NCBI GenBank assembly: GCA_002104935.1
Contig: MCGT01000022.1
Coordinates: 310,001 to 374,000 of the forward strand
Direction: 5' to 3'
Length of the DNA stretch: 64,000 nt
DNA from: Hesseltinella vesiculosa
Lineage: Eukaryota; Mucoromycota; Mucoromycetes; Mucorales; Cunninghamellaceae
This document shows, piece after piece, positions 1 to 10,348 of the stretch. Below the pieces are notes generated by a model, which was not told the DNA's origin, ran no database searches, and saw only the letters and a list, made by a program, of their open reading frames with translations. Positions within the stretch are counted from its first letter, which is position 1; each line of letters begins with the position of its first letter. Both the position numbers and the translations under genes were made by a program.

Positions 1-1170
1 GGCACCGGTGCTGTTGGCACGTTCACTACCAGCCAAATCGACCAGACTAAATCATCGCAAATATTCAAGTGTCAGTGCTTCTCCTCCTCTTTTTTTCATG
101 CCTGCCAGATGTTGTCGGTACCTGATGCGAGCCACCTTTTCAGTTTCGAGGCTGGTTAATTCGTCTTTTCGCTTTTGCGTCAGGAACAGGGTGAACACGG
201 CATGTGATCGAGAAGAGGTTTCGTTCATGTTGGTAGCAGCGACGGTACGTGCCTAGGCGTTCAAGTAAAAAGTGGGAGACGGTGAGTCGGTGAATGAGTG
301 ATGGTTGGGGGGGGGGGTGTACCTTATTGCCTTCATCCATGAGGTGGTTGATGTCGTCAAAGGAGGACACCACAAGACGGGAGAGATCTTCGACGTAGGG
401 CCCAGTGCTTGGATGTTCGCGGACTTTGAGATTACCCTTGTTCTTGGGGTTTAGTAGATCACGTACTTTTTCATTGTAGATTTCAATATACGAGACTTCG
501 ACGCGATAGGTGACATTTTCTTCCGTGGATTGATTGATGCGGTTGAACAGCTCAGAGCAAGTGCGAGGGATAATCCCCTTGTCTTCGCCATAACCCATCT
601 GTCAATAAAAGAAAGGTAAGCCATTGTATAAACCATTCCGGAACCAAGGTGAAAAATAAAAAGTGCATACCATCGAGTAGGATTTACCAGAACCGGTTTG
701 ACCATCTGGAAAAAAAAAAAAAAAAAAGGTTGAGGCACAAAACTCAGGTCGCTTCCATAGAGAAGTGTGTAACAAACAAGTGTAATTTTCTATTCAGCGT
801 AGTTCCAGCTTACAGGCAAAAATACAGCAGTTGTAGCCATCAAAGGCATGGTTCAATAGATCAACACCGAGGTCACTGTAGACAGTTTGCTGATCTGCAT
901 AAGAGGAATCGCTCTTGTCCGCTGACCAATACGATTTGTCAAACGTGAAGGCTTTGATATCTTCATTGTCTTTGCCAGTTCGCTGATCAGGTGGCCGGCT
1001 GATGATCGTCTGATCGCCTTCCATTCGAATGAGACATGTTGCTCCTCGTTGCAGTTCTACATTTGACAATGCGATAAGTACAAAAAGAAGAGAAAAAAAG
1101 TTGGTTTTCTCTTACCTCTGGAGTTGAGTGGACGACATCGGACCACGACCTTGATATTCCCACCGCTCAT
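1..1170 (-). CDS. Kinesin-3 family motor protein, N-terminal part (runs off left edge)
   Basis: Plus-end microtubule motor, probably the KIF1/Unc-104 type that carries vesicles and endosomes along hyphae. Exons (minus strand): 1170-1116, 1056-814, 705-671, 598-323, 252-122, 46-1 and beyond. All junctions keep phase. The start at 1170 gives [18 protein letters not shown], the normal opening beta strand of the motor. Visible motifs are the P-loop GQTGSGKS (split from the preceding Ala by an intron), switch I NETSSRSH and switch II DLAGSE. The long loop before switch I and the motif [13 protein letters not shown] fit kinesin-3. Only about the first 260 residues lie in the window, so the FHA and PH domains expected further on are not visible. 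The motor assignment is firm; the subfamily is likely but inferred from the motor alone. Confidence 0.93.
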
Positions 1171-2909
1171 TCAAAAAGCTGAATTACCAAGGAAACAGTA
1201 AAGATGTAAAAAAAGAGTGTTTTGGATGAACTAAGAAGAGATAAAGCTGGAGGTTAACGTTTCATCAGCGCTTGCATGGTGCTTCTTGGTGTGACATTTA
1301 CTTTGAATTCAAGCAAAGGAGTTGGGAGTACCAAATGCTGATTGCAAGATGATGTACTTTCAAACTATCGATCGAAGGAGGGTCTAAGATGAATAAACAG
1401 TGACAGTCAGTCAACAGGCACTTGTCATGAACCCAGTGTTTGCAATCAAGGTCCAAGGCAAACTTAAAACGTTTCGCCTTTGTTTCTTTCCCCACGCTTT
1501 ACATGATCCGTTTCTTAAGAGATGAAGGTCACTCCAATAAAAAACCAAGTTAGGCAAAAATAGTGGTAACAAAAAAGTAAAAAAAAAAAAAAAAAGAAGG
1601 ATTGGTATCAACAAAAAGTGGGAATGCTTTGGAAAGAGGAAAAGAGGCAAAATGAAAAAAGGGAACCTTTTTCAAGGCACACAAGAAAGTCGCGGCAAAT
1701 TGAAACTCAGTCAGCTCCCCGACTGGCAGGTCCCTGGCCTTTTGAGTCGTAGGCACTGGTTACATCCACACTTCAACTTTGTCCAAATCGAAGAGCAGCT
1801 CAGACTTTTAGCCCTCTTATTCACTGCCAAGGTGTCTGATCATTTTAACCATAACCAACTTTCGTTCTCGTCTATAAAATTTCAAGTGAATTGATATAGG
1901 ACAATTTCGCACTGATACATTGTTTTTTAGCTAGCGATTTCGACTCGCCATAGCTGTGGTGATCAAAGCTTAGTTGGTAGATCTTCACCAGTCGACTTTA
2001 TTTTTTCAGGATCGTCCTATTTCATGAGTTTTTACATCCATGTTGTGCATCACAATGATTTTATCACAAAAAGCTCTCGCCAGTGATTTTTTTTTTCATG
2101 CACTGCTATTCCTGACTCAAAATTTCTTTCCACCGCCTTCGTAGTCAATGAAAGATGGAGGACTTTCCCTGACTTTTTTTTTTTCTTGAGGTATCAAAAA
2201 ATCTACGCAAGTACACTCCCTGTGTGATTTGTGTTGAGTAGTCACTATCGCCCCACGGTTGTCTCTGTGAAAAAAAATTATGTATTTATGTTTTAATTAT
2301 GGGTGCTTTACACGGTTTATCTCACGTCAACGTCTGACTACATTAAAAAGTGACCTTTAATACCATCCCACAGATTGTTGCGCTTGCGGATGTCAGAATT
2401 GAGCAGGGTCACCCGAGATTGTTTTGTCTCTGCTCATCATGCGCCTCCAATGAAGTCAGGATTATCGATGGCGATTTGTTCATATTCTCTGTTTAATTCT
2501 TGCTGATTGTTTAACAGAAACTGCATGTCATCTTTTTTCACATAGATGGTGTCGTTAGTACATGAAAATGTTTTTTTTGTTGTCTTCAAAAGATAGATCC
2601 ATATCATGAATCTCTCGTTGTTATTCGGTCTTATTTTGGTGTATTCAGAGTTCATAAAATTCATATTTTCTTGATAGTTTGGGATCACATATTCATGTTA
2701 AAATAATAATGAGTAAATGGAGACAAAGTGAAAGAAGTTAAACAAAGCAACCTACCGAATCCGTTCGGTGCTTAATCGACAAGTAAAAAAAAAAAGAAGT
2801 GAAAAGGGGAAGGGGCCGTTTTTTAAACACCGACAAGAATAGGCATGATTTTTTTTTTTTTGCGTTTCAAAAAGAGGGGGCTTTACTTCTCTTCCGGTTT
2901 TTCTTCATC
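1171..2909. other. Intergenic stretch without a supported gene
   Basis: This holds the kinesin 5' side and the calcineurin upstream region. It is AT-rich with many homopolymer runs. A minus-strand frame of about 76 codons (2664-2437) and a plus-strand frame of 80 codons (1652-1894) are open, but neither shows a family signature, splice partners or a clear promoter. I do not call them genes. Confidence 0.6.
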
Positions 2910-5152
2910 ATGGAAATCGACTCTAGTGACATTGCTCGTTCTGATAGCCCTGCACTACAGCGATTAAAGACTAAGAACCCACCCATGCCAAAGATCGACT
3001 TGACCCAGTACACGTTAGATAATGGGACCGTGGTCAGCACTCAGGAACGTATTATCAAAGGTAAGCACGCCAGGCCCACCTTCTCTGTTAGCCATTTGAA
3101 GATTCATCAACTCTCTTCTCATAGATGTACCGGCTCCGGCTGTTCGGGTGCCCACAGACGATCAGTTTTGGGACAATGAGCACCCTGGCATGCCGAATAT
3201 TGCGTTTTTGAAAGATCACTTTTATCGTGAAGGACGGCTAACCGAAGAACAGGCATTGTATATCATCGAACAAGGCACCGAGATTCTCCGGGCTGAATCC
3301 AATCTGTTAGAAGTAGATGCACCCATCACAGGTAAGAAGAAAAAAATGGCGTTTCAGCCTCGTCTTGAGCTGATCACCCCCCCCCTTTTTTTTTGTGTGT
3401 GTTGGCAGTTTGCGGCGATATCCACGGTCAGTACTATGATTTGATGAAATTATTTGAAGTTGGAGGTGATCCGGCAACGACAAGGTATCTTTTCCTTGGT
3501 GATTATGTGGACCGAGGCTATTTTTCGATCGAGGTACGTCAGAGAAACTGGGGCTCATATCCCTAAACCTTATTTTTTGCGCAGTGCGTCCTGTACCTTT
3601 GGGCCTTGAAAATATGGTATCCAACAACACTTTACCTTTTGCGAGGCAACCATGAGTGTCGGCATTTGACGGATTATTTTACATTCAAGATTGAATGTAA
3701 ACATAAGCAGAGCAAAAAAAAAAAAAAAAAAACAGTCAACCGATTGACACGTCATTATCTTGGTCGTAGGTCGACACAAATATACGGAGAGAGTATATAA
3801 TGCATGCATGGAGTCCTTTTGCGCTCTACCGCTGGGAGCCATCATGAACCGTCAATTCCTTTGTATCCATGGCGGCCTGTCTCCAAGACTTCAAACGCTG
3901 GCCGACTTTCACGAGGCAATTGGCAATTCATTTACTCTCACTGGGTGATCCTTTCGAACCGTGGCTGACTAACTTTTTTGTCCGTCTCCTTTTGCAGATT
4001 GACAGATTCAAGGAGCCACCTACGCAGGGTCTGCTTTGTGATTTGCTTTGGTCTGACCCCCATGAAGACTTTGGGGAAGAAACGAACAGCGATTTTTTCA
4101 TCCATAACCATGTCCGAGGCTGTTCTTACTTTTTTACGTATGCAGCTGCCTGTGCATTCTTGGAGAGAAACGGGCTGCTGTCCATCATCCGAGGCCATGA
4201 AGCTCAAGACAATGGGTAATGCGGGGGGAGGGATTTTTTTTTGTACTCATTGCCACACTTTCTGGGTTGTAGGTATAGGATGTACAAACGCACCCGGACC
4301 ACGTCATTCCCAGCCGTCATGACCATCTTCTCAGCACCAAACTACCTCGATATCTACAACAACAAAGCCGCCATCCTCAAATATGAGAACAACGTCATGA
4401 ACATTCGACAATTCAACGCCACGCCTCACCCCTATTGGCTCCCTAACTTTATGGATGTGTTTGGCTGGAGCTTACCGTTTGTCGGTGAAAAAAGTATGAC
4501 ATCTCTATGCATTTTTTTTTTTTTTTTACTCATTCATATCCATCTTGCTCTTGGCTTCGTTTTTTAGTCACAGACATGTTAATTGCTATTTTGAATATAT
4601 GCAGCAAGGAGGAACTGGCCAATATGGATCGGCTGTCCCTGCAAGAAACAAAGAAACAAACTCTGACAGACGAGGCCGAGCAACGCCGGATCGTGATCCG
4701 AAACAAGATCTTGGCAGTGGGCAAAATCTCGCGTGTGTACACCATTCTTCGAGAAAACTCTGAACGGGTGATGGAGCTCAAGTCCATGTCGCCCACGGGC
4801 AAGCTTCCAGTGGGCACGCTTGCGCTCGGCGTTGAAGGCATCAAATCTGGTAAGGATAAAACAGTGGGGTGTTTTTTTTTTTGTGTATGCATGCTCTGAC
4901 ATGTTTATTGCGTCGGTAGCTATCACGTCTTTTGATGATGCTCGTCAATCTGATATTGAAAACGAACGCATGCCGCCCACTCGTCAAGCCCGAGACGCTG
5001 TTCTCCAGCAAGAAACTGTCAACAAGATCAGGGATGCTGTTCAAAGGGATGACCAACACCTTTGCCAGGTGGCTGACGCGATCATGGAGGACGACTTTTG
5101 TCTGGCGGAGCCGATGGTCACGGATGACTTGCATGAACACAGCGGCCAATAA
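2910..5152 (+). CDS. CNA1: Calcineurin A, catalytic subunit of Ca2+/calmodulin-dependent protein phosphatase 2B
   Basis: Ser/Thr phosphatase that, with calcineurin B and calmodulin, dephosphorylates Crz1-type factors in calcium, cell-wall and stress signalling. Exons: 2910-3060, 3125-3331, 3409-3533, 3585-3696, 3770-3915, 3998-4215, 4273-4493, 4568-4849, 4920-5152; 564 residues. Metallophosphatase motifs are intact: GDIHGQ (about 122-127), GDYVDRG (150-156), RGNHE (181-185), then the SAPNY loop. After the calcineurin-B helix comes a calmodulin-binding segment ([20 protein letters not shown]) and an autoinhibitory segment (ITSFDDAR...ENERMPP). The linker between these two is shorter than in animal calcineurin. 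Intron 5 has a GC donor (GAG/GCAATT); only this splice keeps phase and aligns gap-free with the family. The start is the first ATG after a pyrimidine tract. Stop to the next ATG is 83 bp. Confidence 0.97.
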
Positions 5153-5166
5153 AATTTCACCACAAA

Positions 5167-5176
5167 ATATATAAAA
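5167..5176 (+). promoter_or_regulatory. TATA-like element in the 83-bp calcineurin/PDI gap
   Basis: ATATATAAAA lies 15 bp after the calcineurin stop and 60 bp before the disulfide isomerase ATG, followed by a pyrimidine-rich leader. It fits a core promoter squeezed into a very short spacer. This rests on sequence match only. Confidence 0.4.
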
Positions 5177-5235
5177 TGCGTACCCGTCCCGTTCCTGTTT
5201 TTTCTTTTTTTTTTTTTTCGTCAACATTGTTCAAC

Positions 5236-6780
5236 ATGCTTGGATTGAAAGCAGGTCTTTTGTTATCAGTGGCACTTGCTTGTGTCGATGCTCTTTATGA
5301 CAGCCGTGATGCTGTTGTAGAACTCAATCCTTCCAACTTTAAAAGCGAGGTTCTGGACAACGATGTAAGTCACTGATCAACGTCATTTTCTCCTTTCTTT
5401 TTTTTAACCATCGCTGTTCAGAAACTCGTGGCTGTGGAATTCTATGCCCCTTGGTGTGGCCATTGTAAAAAGTAAGTAGAAAGGATGATTGGGGAGCGTC
5501 AGGCTTTTTTTTTTCTTATTCTCTCTTCCTCGTTCGGTTTTAGTCTTGCACCTGAATGGAAAAAGGCGGCAAAGAACATGAAGAATTTGGTGACCATGGC
5601 TGCTATCAACTGTGATGAAGATCAGAATAGACCTCTCTGTGGTGAATATGGCATCCAAGGGTTCCCCACCCTGAAACTCTTCCGACCTCGATTCACAAAG
5701 GAAGGCAAACGTGTCAAGAAGCCTTCCGGTAATATTTAAAAAAACCAGCGCGGGTCGGCTGCTGCTGACGTTTTCTGTAGAATATCAGGGACCTCGCGAC
5801 GCAAAGAATATTGTGGATTACATGTTGTCCATGCAACCAACCAACATCCGCCTGATCAAAGGCGATCCTAGCCGCGTCAAATCAAAAGCAAGCATGACCA
5901 TTGACGACTTTTTGGGCACAGACGTAGGTGGTCGTCACCCTTGCACTGCAGCTCACCTTGTCCTTCTCTCGTTGCTTAGAATGCTACCCTTCCCAAGGCT
6001 CTTCTATTCACGGACAAGAGCTCTTCGCCTGCTTTGTACAAGGCTCTGTCGGTTGAATTCCCCAAGAACCGTATGTTGTTTGGTGAAGTGAAGAAGGTCG
6101 AGAAGGAGGTCATGGCCCAGTTTGGTGTGACGGATCTGCCTACCTTGATGGTTCTCCCTCCCGGCCAAGATGCTTTGGTTTACGAAGGAAAGCTCAAGTA
6201 CACGCCTTTACACGAATACTTTTCTGAACATGCGTTGGCCCCAACCTCGTCCTCGTCGTCATCGGCTAAACCCACCCAATCAGCCGCTCCTCCCAAACCT
6301 GCCAAGCAAGATGGTAAAAGAGAGTGAAAAAAAAAATCACCAACGCTCATTTTTTTTTTAAAAGTCCAAGCGCTCACGACCACTGAGCAACTGCAGGAGA
6401 TGTGCCCTGCTTCTGCCAATGTGATTTGCGCCATTGCTTTACTCTCCGAGGAAGAAAGAGAGCAAGGGATTCAATTGCTGAACGAACTCAACGAGAAGGA
6501 CAAGAACGACGGCCTTTTCCGTTATGGTTGGATCGCCAGTGACAACGCCAGTGGGTTGATTCAAGCTTTGGATCTGATGCAGGATTTCCCCAGTTTGTTC
6601 ATCCTTCACAACAGCAAGCAGCTCTACCGTCCTTTTGTTGGCGCCTGGGATGAGCCAAGTCTGTCACGCTGGCTGTCGCAAATTGCGACTGGTCGTGTCG
6701 CAGCCTGGCCTTACACAGGGCCACTGGAAATTTCCACCTCGGAGGAACCCAGCCAAGACCATGTGCGAGACGAATTGTAG
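5236..6780 (+). CDS. ER protein disulfide isomerase, single thioredoxin active site, RDEL retention signal
   Basis: Oxidative folding enzyme of the ER lumen. Exons: 5236-5364, 5422-5471, 5544-5728, 5781-5923, 5980-6313, 6365-6780; 418 residues. The first ~18 residues are a hydrophobic signal peptide ([17 protein letters not shown]). A thioredoxin domain carries the active site WCGHC (about 54-58) and the PTLKLF cis-proline strand. The remainder contains thioredoxin-like regions without a second CxxC, plus a Ser/Ala/Pro/Lys linker near 300. The C-terminus RDEL is a KDEL-type retrieval signal. A single active site with a long C-terminal part resembles fungal MPD1/P5-like enzymes rather than classical two-site PDI. 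The first intron separates the signal peptide and first strand from the active-site exon, which is only 50 nt. Confidence 0.93.
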
Positions 6781-6933
6781 CAAGAACGTCATACCTTTTT
6801 ACACTTGGTTTCTGTGAAATATTTACCCACACTCCTAGAATTTTTTTTTTTTTTTTAATAAACTCACATTGGATTCTTTGTTTTTTATTTTTTCTTGACT
6901 CTTTTTTATTTTTTATTTTTGTTGATTCCGAGA

Positions 6934-7413
6934 ATGAAGCTACGATTTTTTTTACTAGTGATTTCCTTATTTCTTTATATCCTCTATTGCCAAGCTCGTC
7001 CGAACGGTACGTAAGCTATTCTTACTTGTTTGTTTGCTCATTTTTTTTTCTCCAGTGCTTGGCTTTACAGAACCCACATCCTCCACTGACTGGCAAATCG
7101 GGTCCAAGCAGGAGGTCACTTGGGATACATCCGGCTACACGGATGAAAACACAATCACTGTCTTTGTATCTGAGGACAGGTCCATCGTACTTGGACGTAA
7201 GGATTTTTTTTTATCATGAAGACCAACGTGTTGGACATTTTTTAACCTTGCCATCTTTCTCATACAGATGGCCCTGCCACCGTCGGCCAATTCAAGCTGA
7301 TTGTGCCAAGTCAGCTCGAGCCTTACAAAGGAAAACAGATTCACGTGATGGCTGTCATTCGTAAAGACACCTACTTGCAAGATGCTTTCAGTGCCGCGGT
7401 GACGATTAGCTAA
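6934..7413 (+). CDS. Small secreted Kre9/Knh1-like (Ser-Thr-rich membrane-anchored family N-domain) protein
   Basis: Exons: 6934-7006, 7056-7196, 7268-7413; 119 residues. Residues 1-21 are a strong signal peptide (MKLRFFLLVISLFLYILYC). The mature part is one Ig-like beta domain beginning VLGFTEPTSSTDWQIGSKQEVTW, the hallmark of the Kre9/Knh1 N-terminal domain found in fungal cell-surface proteins. The usual Ser/Thr-rich tail and GPI signal are absent, so it is a free one-domain secreted form. It probably acts in the wall or extracellular space, possibly in beta-1,6-glucan assembly, but that role is inferred from the family only. It lies 153 bp after the disulfide isomerase stop and has its own pyrimidine-rich leader. 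Confidence 0.8.
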
Positions 7414-7929
7414 TTAAATAATAAACATTGGTATTTTATTTTATAAAATAGCATGAACAGATGACAGACGCTTATTTTTTTTTTCATGTCGATCTTGTTC
7501 ATGTCAGCCCTAAGAACTCTTGAGAGCTGCAGATCTGTCGCAGATCCAACTCGCTGCTGGCGGGGTCAGAGCGGACATGGAAAGGGGTCAGCGAAGGGGG
7601 AGCGGAGATGGTTTGACCTTGAAAGGGGTCAACCAGACATTTGGCTCACGTCTTGTTTCTGACAAACGACCTCGGTGCTTTTTCCTACTGGCAATGGAGT
7701 AGATACTCTCAACCATTTACTCAGAGCAAGTGGCAAAATAGGTATTTCACCTTATTTTTTTTTTATAAACCTGTTTCATCGCCAGCAGACAACCTTGGTC
7801 CCTTACAAAACCCATGGAATGTATGTAATGACGAAACAGGGTGTTTTTATTTTGATGTGATGGACGCCTTCATAGAATCACGGCCAATGTGGAATTAATA
7901 TAAAAAAAAAGAGGATGATGCAGGGAAAT
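7414..7929. other. Convergent intergenic spacer
   Basis: 3' flank of the Kre9-like gene (+) and of the LIM gene (-). It contains AATAAA-like signals just after 7413 and three copies of GGGGTCA between about 7562 and 7630. No gene is seen. Confidence 0.6.
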
Positions 7930-9749
7930 CTAAATATTACCAAAGTGGGTCTTGCGTTTTTCCGCACGCACTTTGCGACGCCGTTGCAGGTCCATGATAT
8001 GGGGTTCACAGTAAATCTTGCGTTCAAACATGTAGTAGATATCGGTCAGGGCACAATCACAGACGTTACAGGTGAAACATTGTGGATGGAATCGCCATCC
8101 CTCGGAAGTTTCAGCGCAAGGACCCTCGATAGGGCCGTCACATGAGCGGCACAGGGAGTTGTTTAATTGATGGTAATGGCGTCGGCAATAGGGGGCGCTG
8201 TCATAAATATAGAAAGTGCTGTCTGGGAAGGAGGCATGGCAGGTCTAACGAAAAAAAAAAAAAGATGAGTGCCTTGACCGTAAACCTTTTTTTTTTTTTT
8301 TTTAATTACCTGGCAACCAAAACAGGACACATGCCATTTCCCTTTTAGTTCCTTGCTGGAGACAGCTTCCTTTTCCACTGTCTTTCCGCAACCCCGACAT
8401 TTTGGTAGGGTCATTTTGCGGTAATCACGTTTGCAATAGACTCGGCCTTGATGTTCTCGAAAGCTGGTGCGGTCGTCCAATGGGGTATGGCATTCATAGC
8501 AGTTGATGTGTCCTGGATGGTAGTAGTTACCCAAAGCCTTGACCACGGGTACATGATCTTCGATCTCATCATGGCTATCGATAAAAGTCAGTCTTTGTCA
8601 CCACTCCTTTCTTCCTTCCTTACCAGTGAGCACAACGGATGCTCTTTTTAATGGAGGCAAAGTCGCGAGGGCAATAGAGGTGGTCATTATGTTCATTAGC
8701 TCGTCGGATATCCAAAGGAATGTTGCAGGTGGTGCACGTGAAGCATCGCTCGTGGTAAAGCTGGGGATGAAAAAAAAAAAAAAAAAAAGAGTAAGAGTCT
8801 GTTCGCTTGCCAAATTTATAAAATGCTCTTACTCGTCTCTGGAACATGATGGGCTCTTCATGACGTCGAAAATCTTGCTGGCAACAGGCACATCCGTTGG
8901 GATTGGGTCTTGGTGAATTTGGAGAAGGCGGGGCCTGAGTGGGAGGTGAGTGTGGGGGAAGCGGCGATTTGGAATGTTGAGGTTTTTCGTAATGATCAAT
9001 GGCTTCGTTCATGGTGTCCATCAGATCAGCCATGAGTGAATCCAGAGAAGTGCTTGCAGCTGGAGTGAAAAAAAAAAAAAAAAAGTCAGCCCTTTTTTTG
9101 GTGTTCCCAATGGATGATCGCTTACCATTTTTATACGTGTTTCCAAATCCACTGGCATTACTTGGTGGTGGGGCTGCCAAGTTTGGTTGTGATCTATGGC
9201 ATTGAGTTTTATATAGTTAGCCTGCAATGTCATGTGGTATCGCCTTGTCCCTCTCTTTTTCTTTTTTTTTACCTTGAATACAAATCATCGCTTGCTGAAG
9301 GAGGAGGGGAATATGGAGGGCGAGAGATAGGAGAAGGTGCTTTTTGGTATGGGGAAGGTGCGTAGTCTTGTCGTGGTTGATTATAATTCGAGCGTGGAGG
9401 TGATGGAGGTGGTTGTCTAGGCTGCTGCTGTGGTGGAGGAGAAGGCTGACTAGGCTGGTATCCTATTCATAAACCCAGTTGGTCAATGAACGTCAAGCCT
9501 GTGTTTTTTTGCTAGTACCTTGTTTTTGCAAGGGAATAATGGGTATCGAGGGAACAGGCGGGGCGCTTGAACAAATATGAGTGCCCAGATTACGCAAGTT
9601 CACGTTGGCTCCACAGTCAGAGCCTGATCAAGGCGTCAAGTCAATATAAAAAAAAATAGGCAGGGTTGAGAGGCGAGTTCTTTTTTGTTTGCTTTGGTTT
9701 TTTTACATTTGACAAAAGGGATGATTTGAGAAATACGTTCAGTAGCCAT
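7930..9749 (-). CDS. Paxillin-like protein with four LIM domains and an N-terminal C2HC finger
   Basis: Adaptor likely acting at sites of polarised growth or septation, like fungal Pxl1. Exons: 9749-9707, 9623-9519, 9462-9273, 9193-9126, 9059-8833, 8760-8624, 8574-8310, 8244-7930; 449 residues, all phases consistent. The N-terminus has a small zinc site, C-x2-C-x10-H-x3-C (CSDCGANVNLRNLGTHIC, about 15-32), assembled across the first intron. A Pro/Gln/Ser-rich disordered stretch follows (about 50-180), then four consecutive LIM domains from about 185 to the end. Their zinc ligands appear as CACC, CTTC, CAHC, CYEC, CRGC, CQTC, CRSC and CNVC with matching His/Asp/Cys pairs. The protein stops 20-odd residues after LIM4. 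Domain content is clear; the Pxl1 equivalence is inferred. Confidence 0.9.
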
Positions 9750-10348
9750 TAGAGAGAAGCTCGAATGGAGAGTGTCAACTGGAAAAAGGGAGGAAAAGAA
9801 AAAGAAAGTGGAAAAAAAAGGTAAAGATAAAATAGCTTGAATAGGAGGCAATGATGGAAAATTAAAAAAGGTTCTTGTTGCCTCGTGCCATGAAACCTTC
9901 TTTATATTCATGCAGCCACTTGATTGGCTGAGCGAGATGAGCACACACAAGTCCGCCCTGGAAGCCCAAACGAGGTACTGGAAGCTGTCTCATCAGGGCA
10001 AAAAAAAAAAAAAGGATTTGAAAAAAAAAAAAAACAGTTTATATCCTCTAGAGCAAATGAAAAATGAAGGATGGCCTGGTGAGATTGAAAATAGGAGCCA
10101 CCAACCTGAAGAAGGGAGGTTTGTCCCAAGCAGCAAGCTAATTTTTTTTTTTTCATCATGGCTCCAAATGCCTCACTCCTTCTATTCGCACGATGCCAAC
10201 CCCGCTTTCCATGATTGCATCGGTTTACTTGATTTAGGCAAAATAAAAGGTGAAGATGTAGCACAGAAGAGGGAAGAGACCAATGAAACCTTTTTTTTAT
10301 ATTATTTGGGCATGGTTTGCGGGGGGAGAAAAAAAAAATAGGGCGAAA
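9750..10348. other. LIM-gene promoter and NUP85 3' flank
   Basis: Several A/T homopolymers are present. The plus-strand open frame at 9910-10341 crosses low-complexity A/T runs and has no family match. No gene is called. Confidence 0.6.

Noticed and set aside
2437..2688. 83-codon minus frame between kinesin and calcineurin
   Set aside because: First true ATG leaves about 76 codons. AT-rich, no partner exons, no family resemblance.
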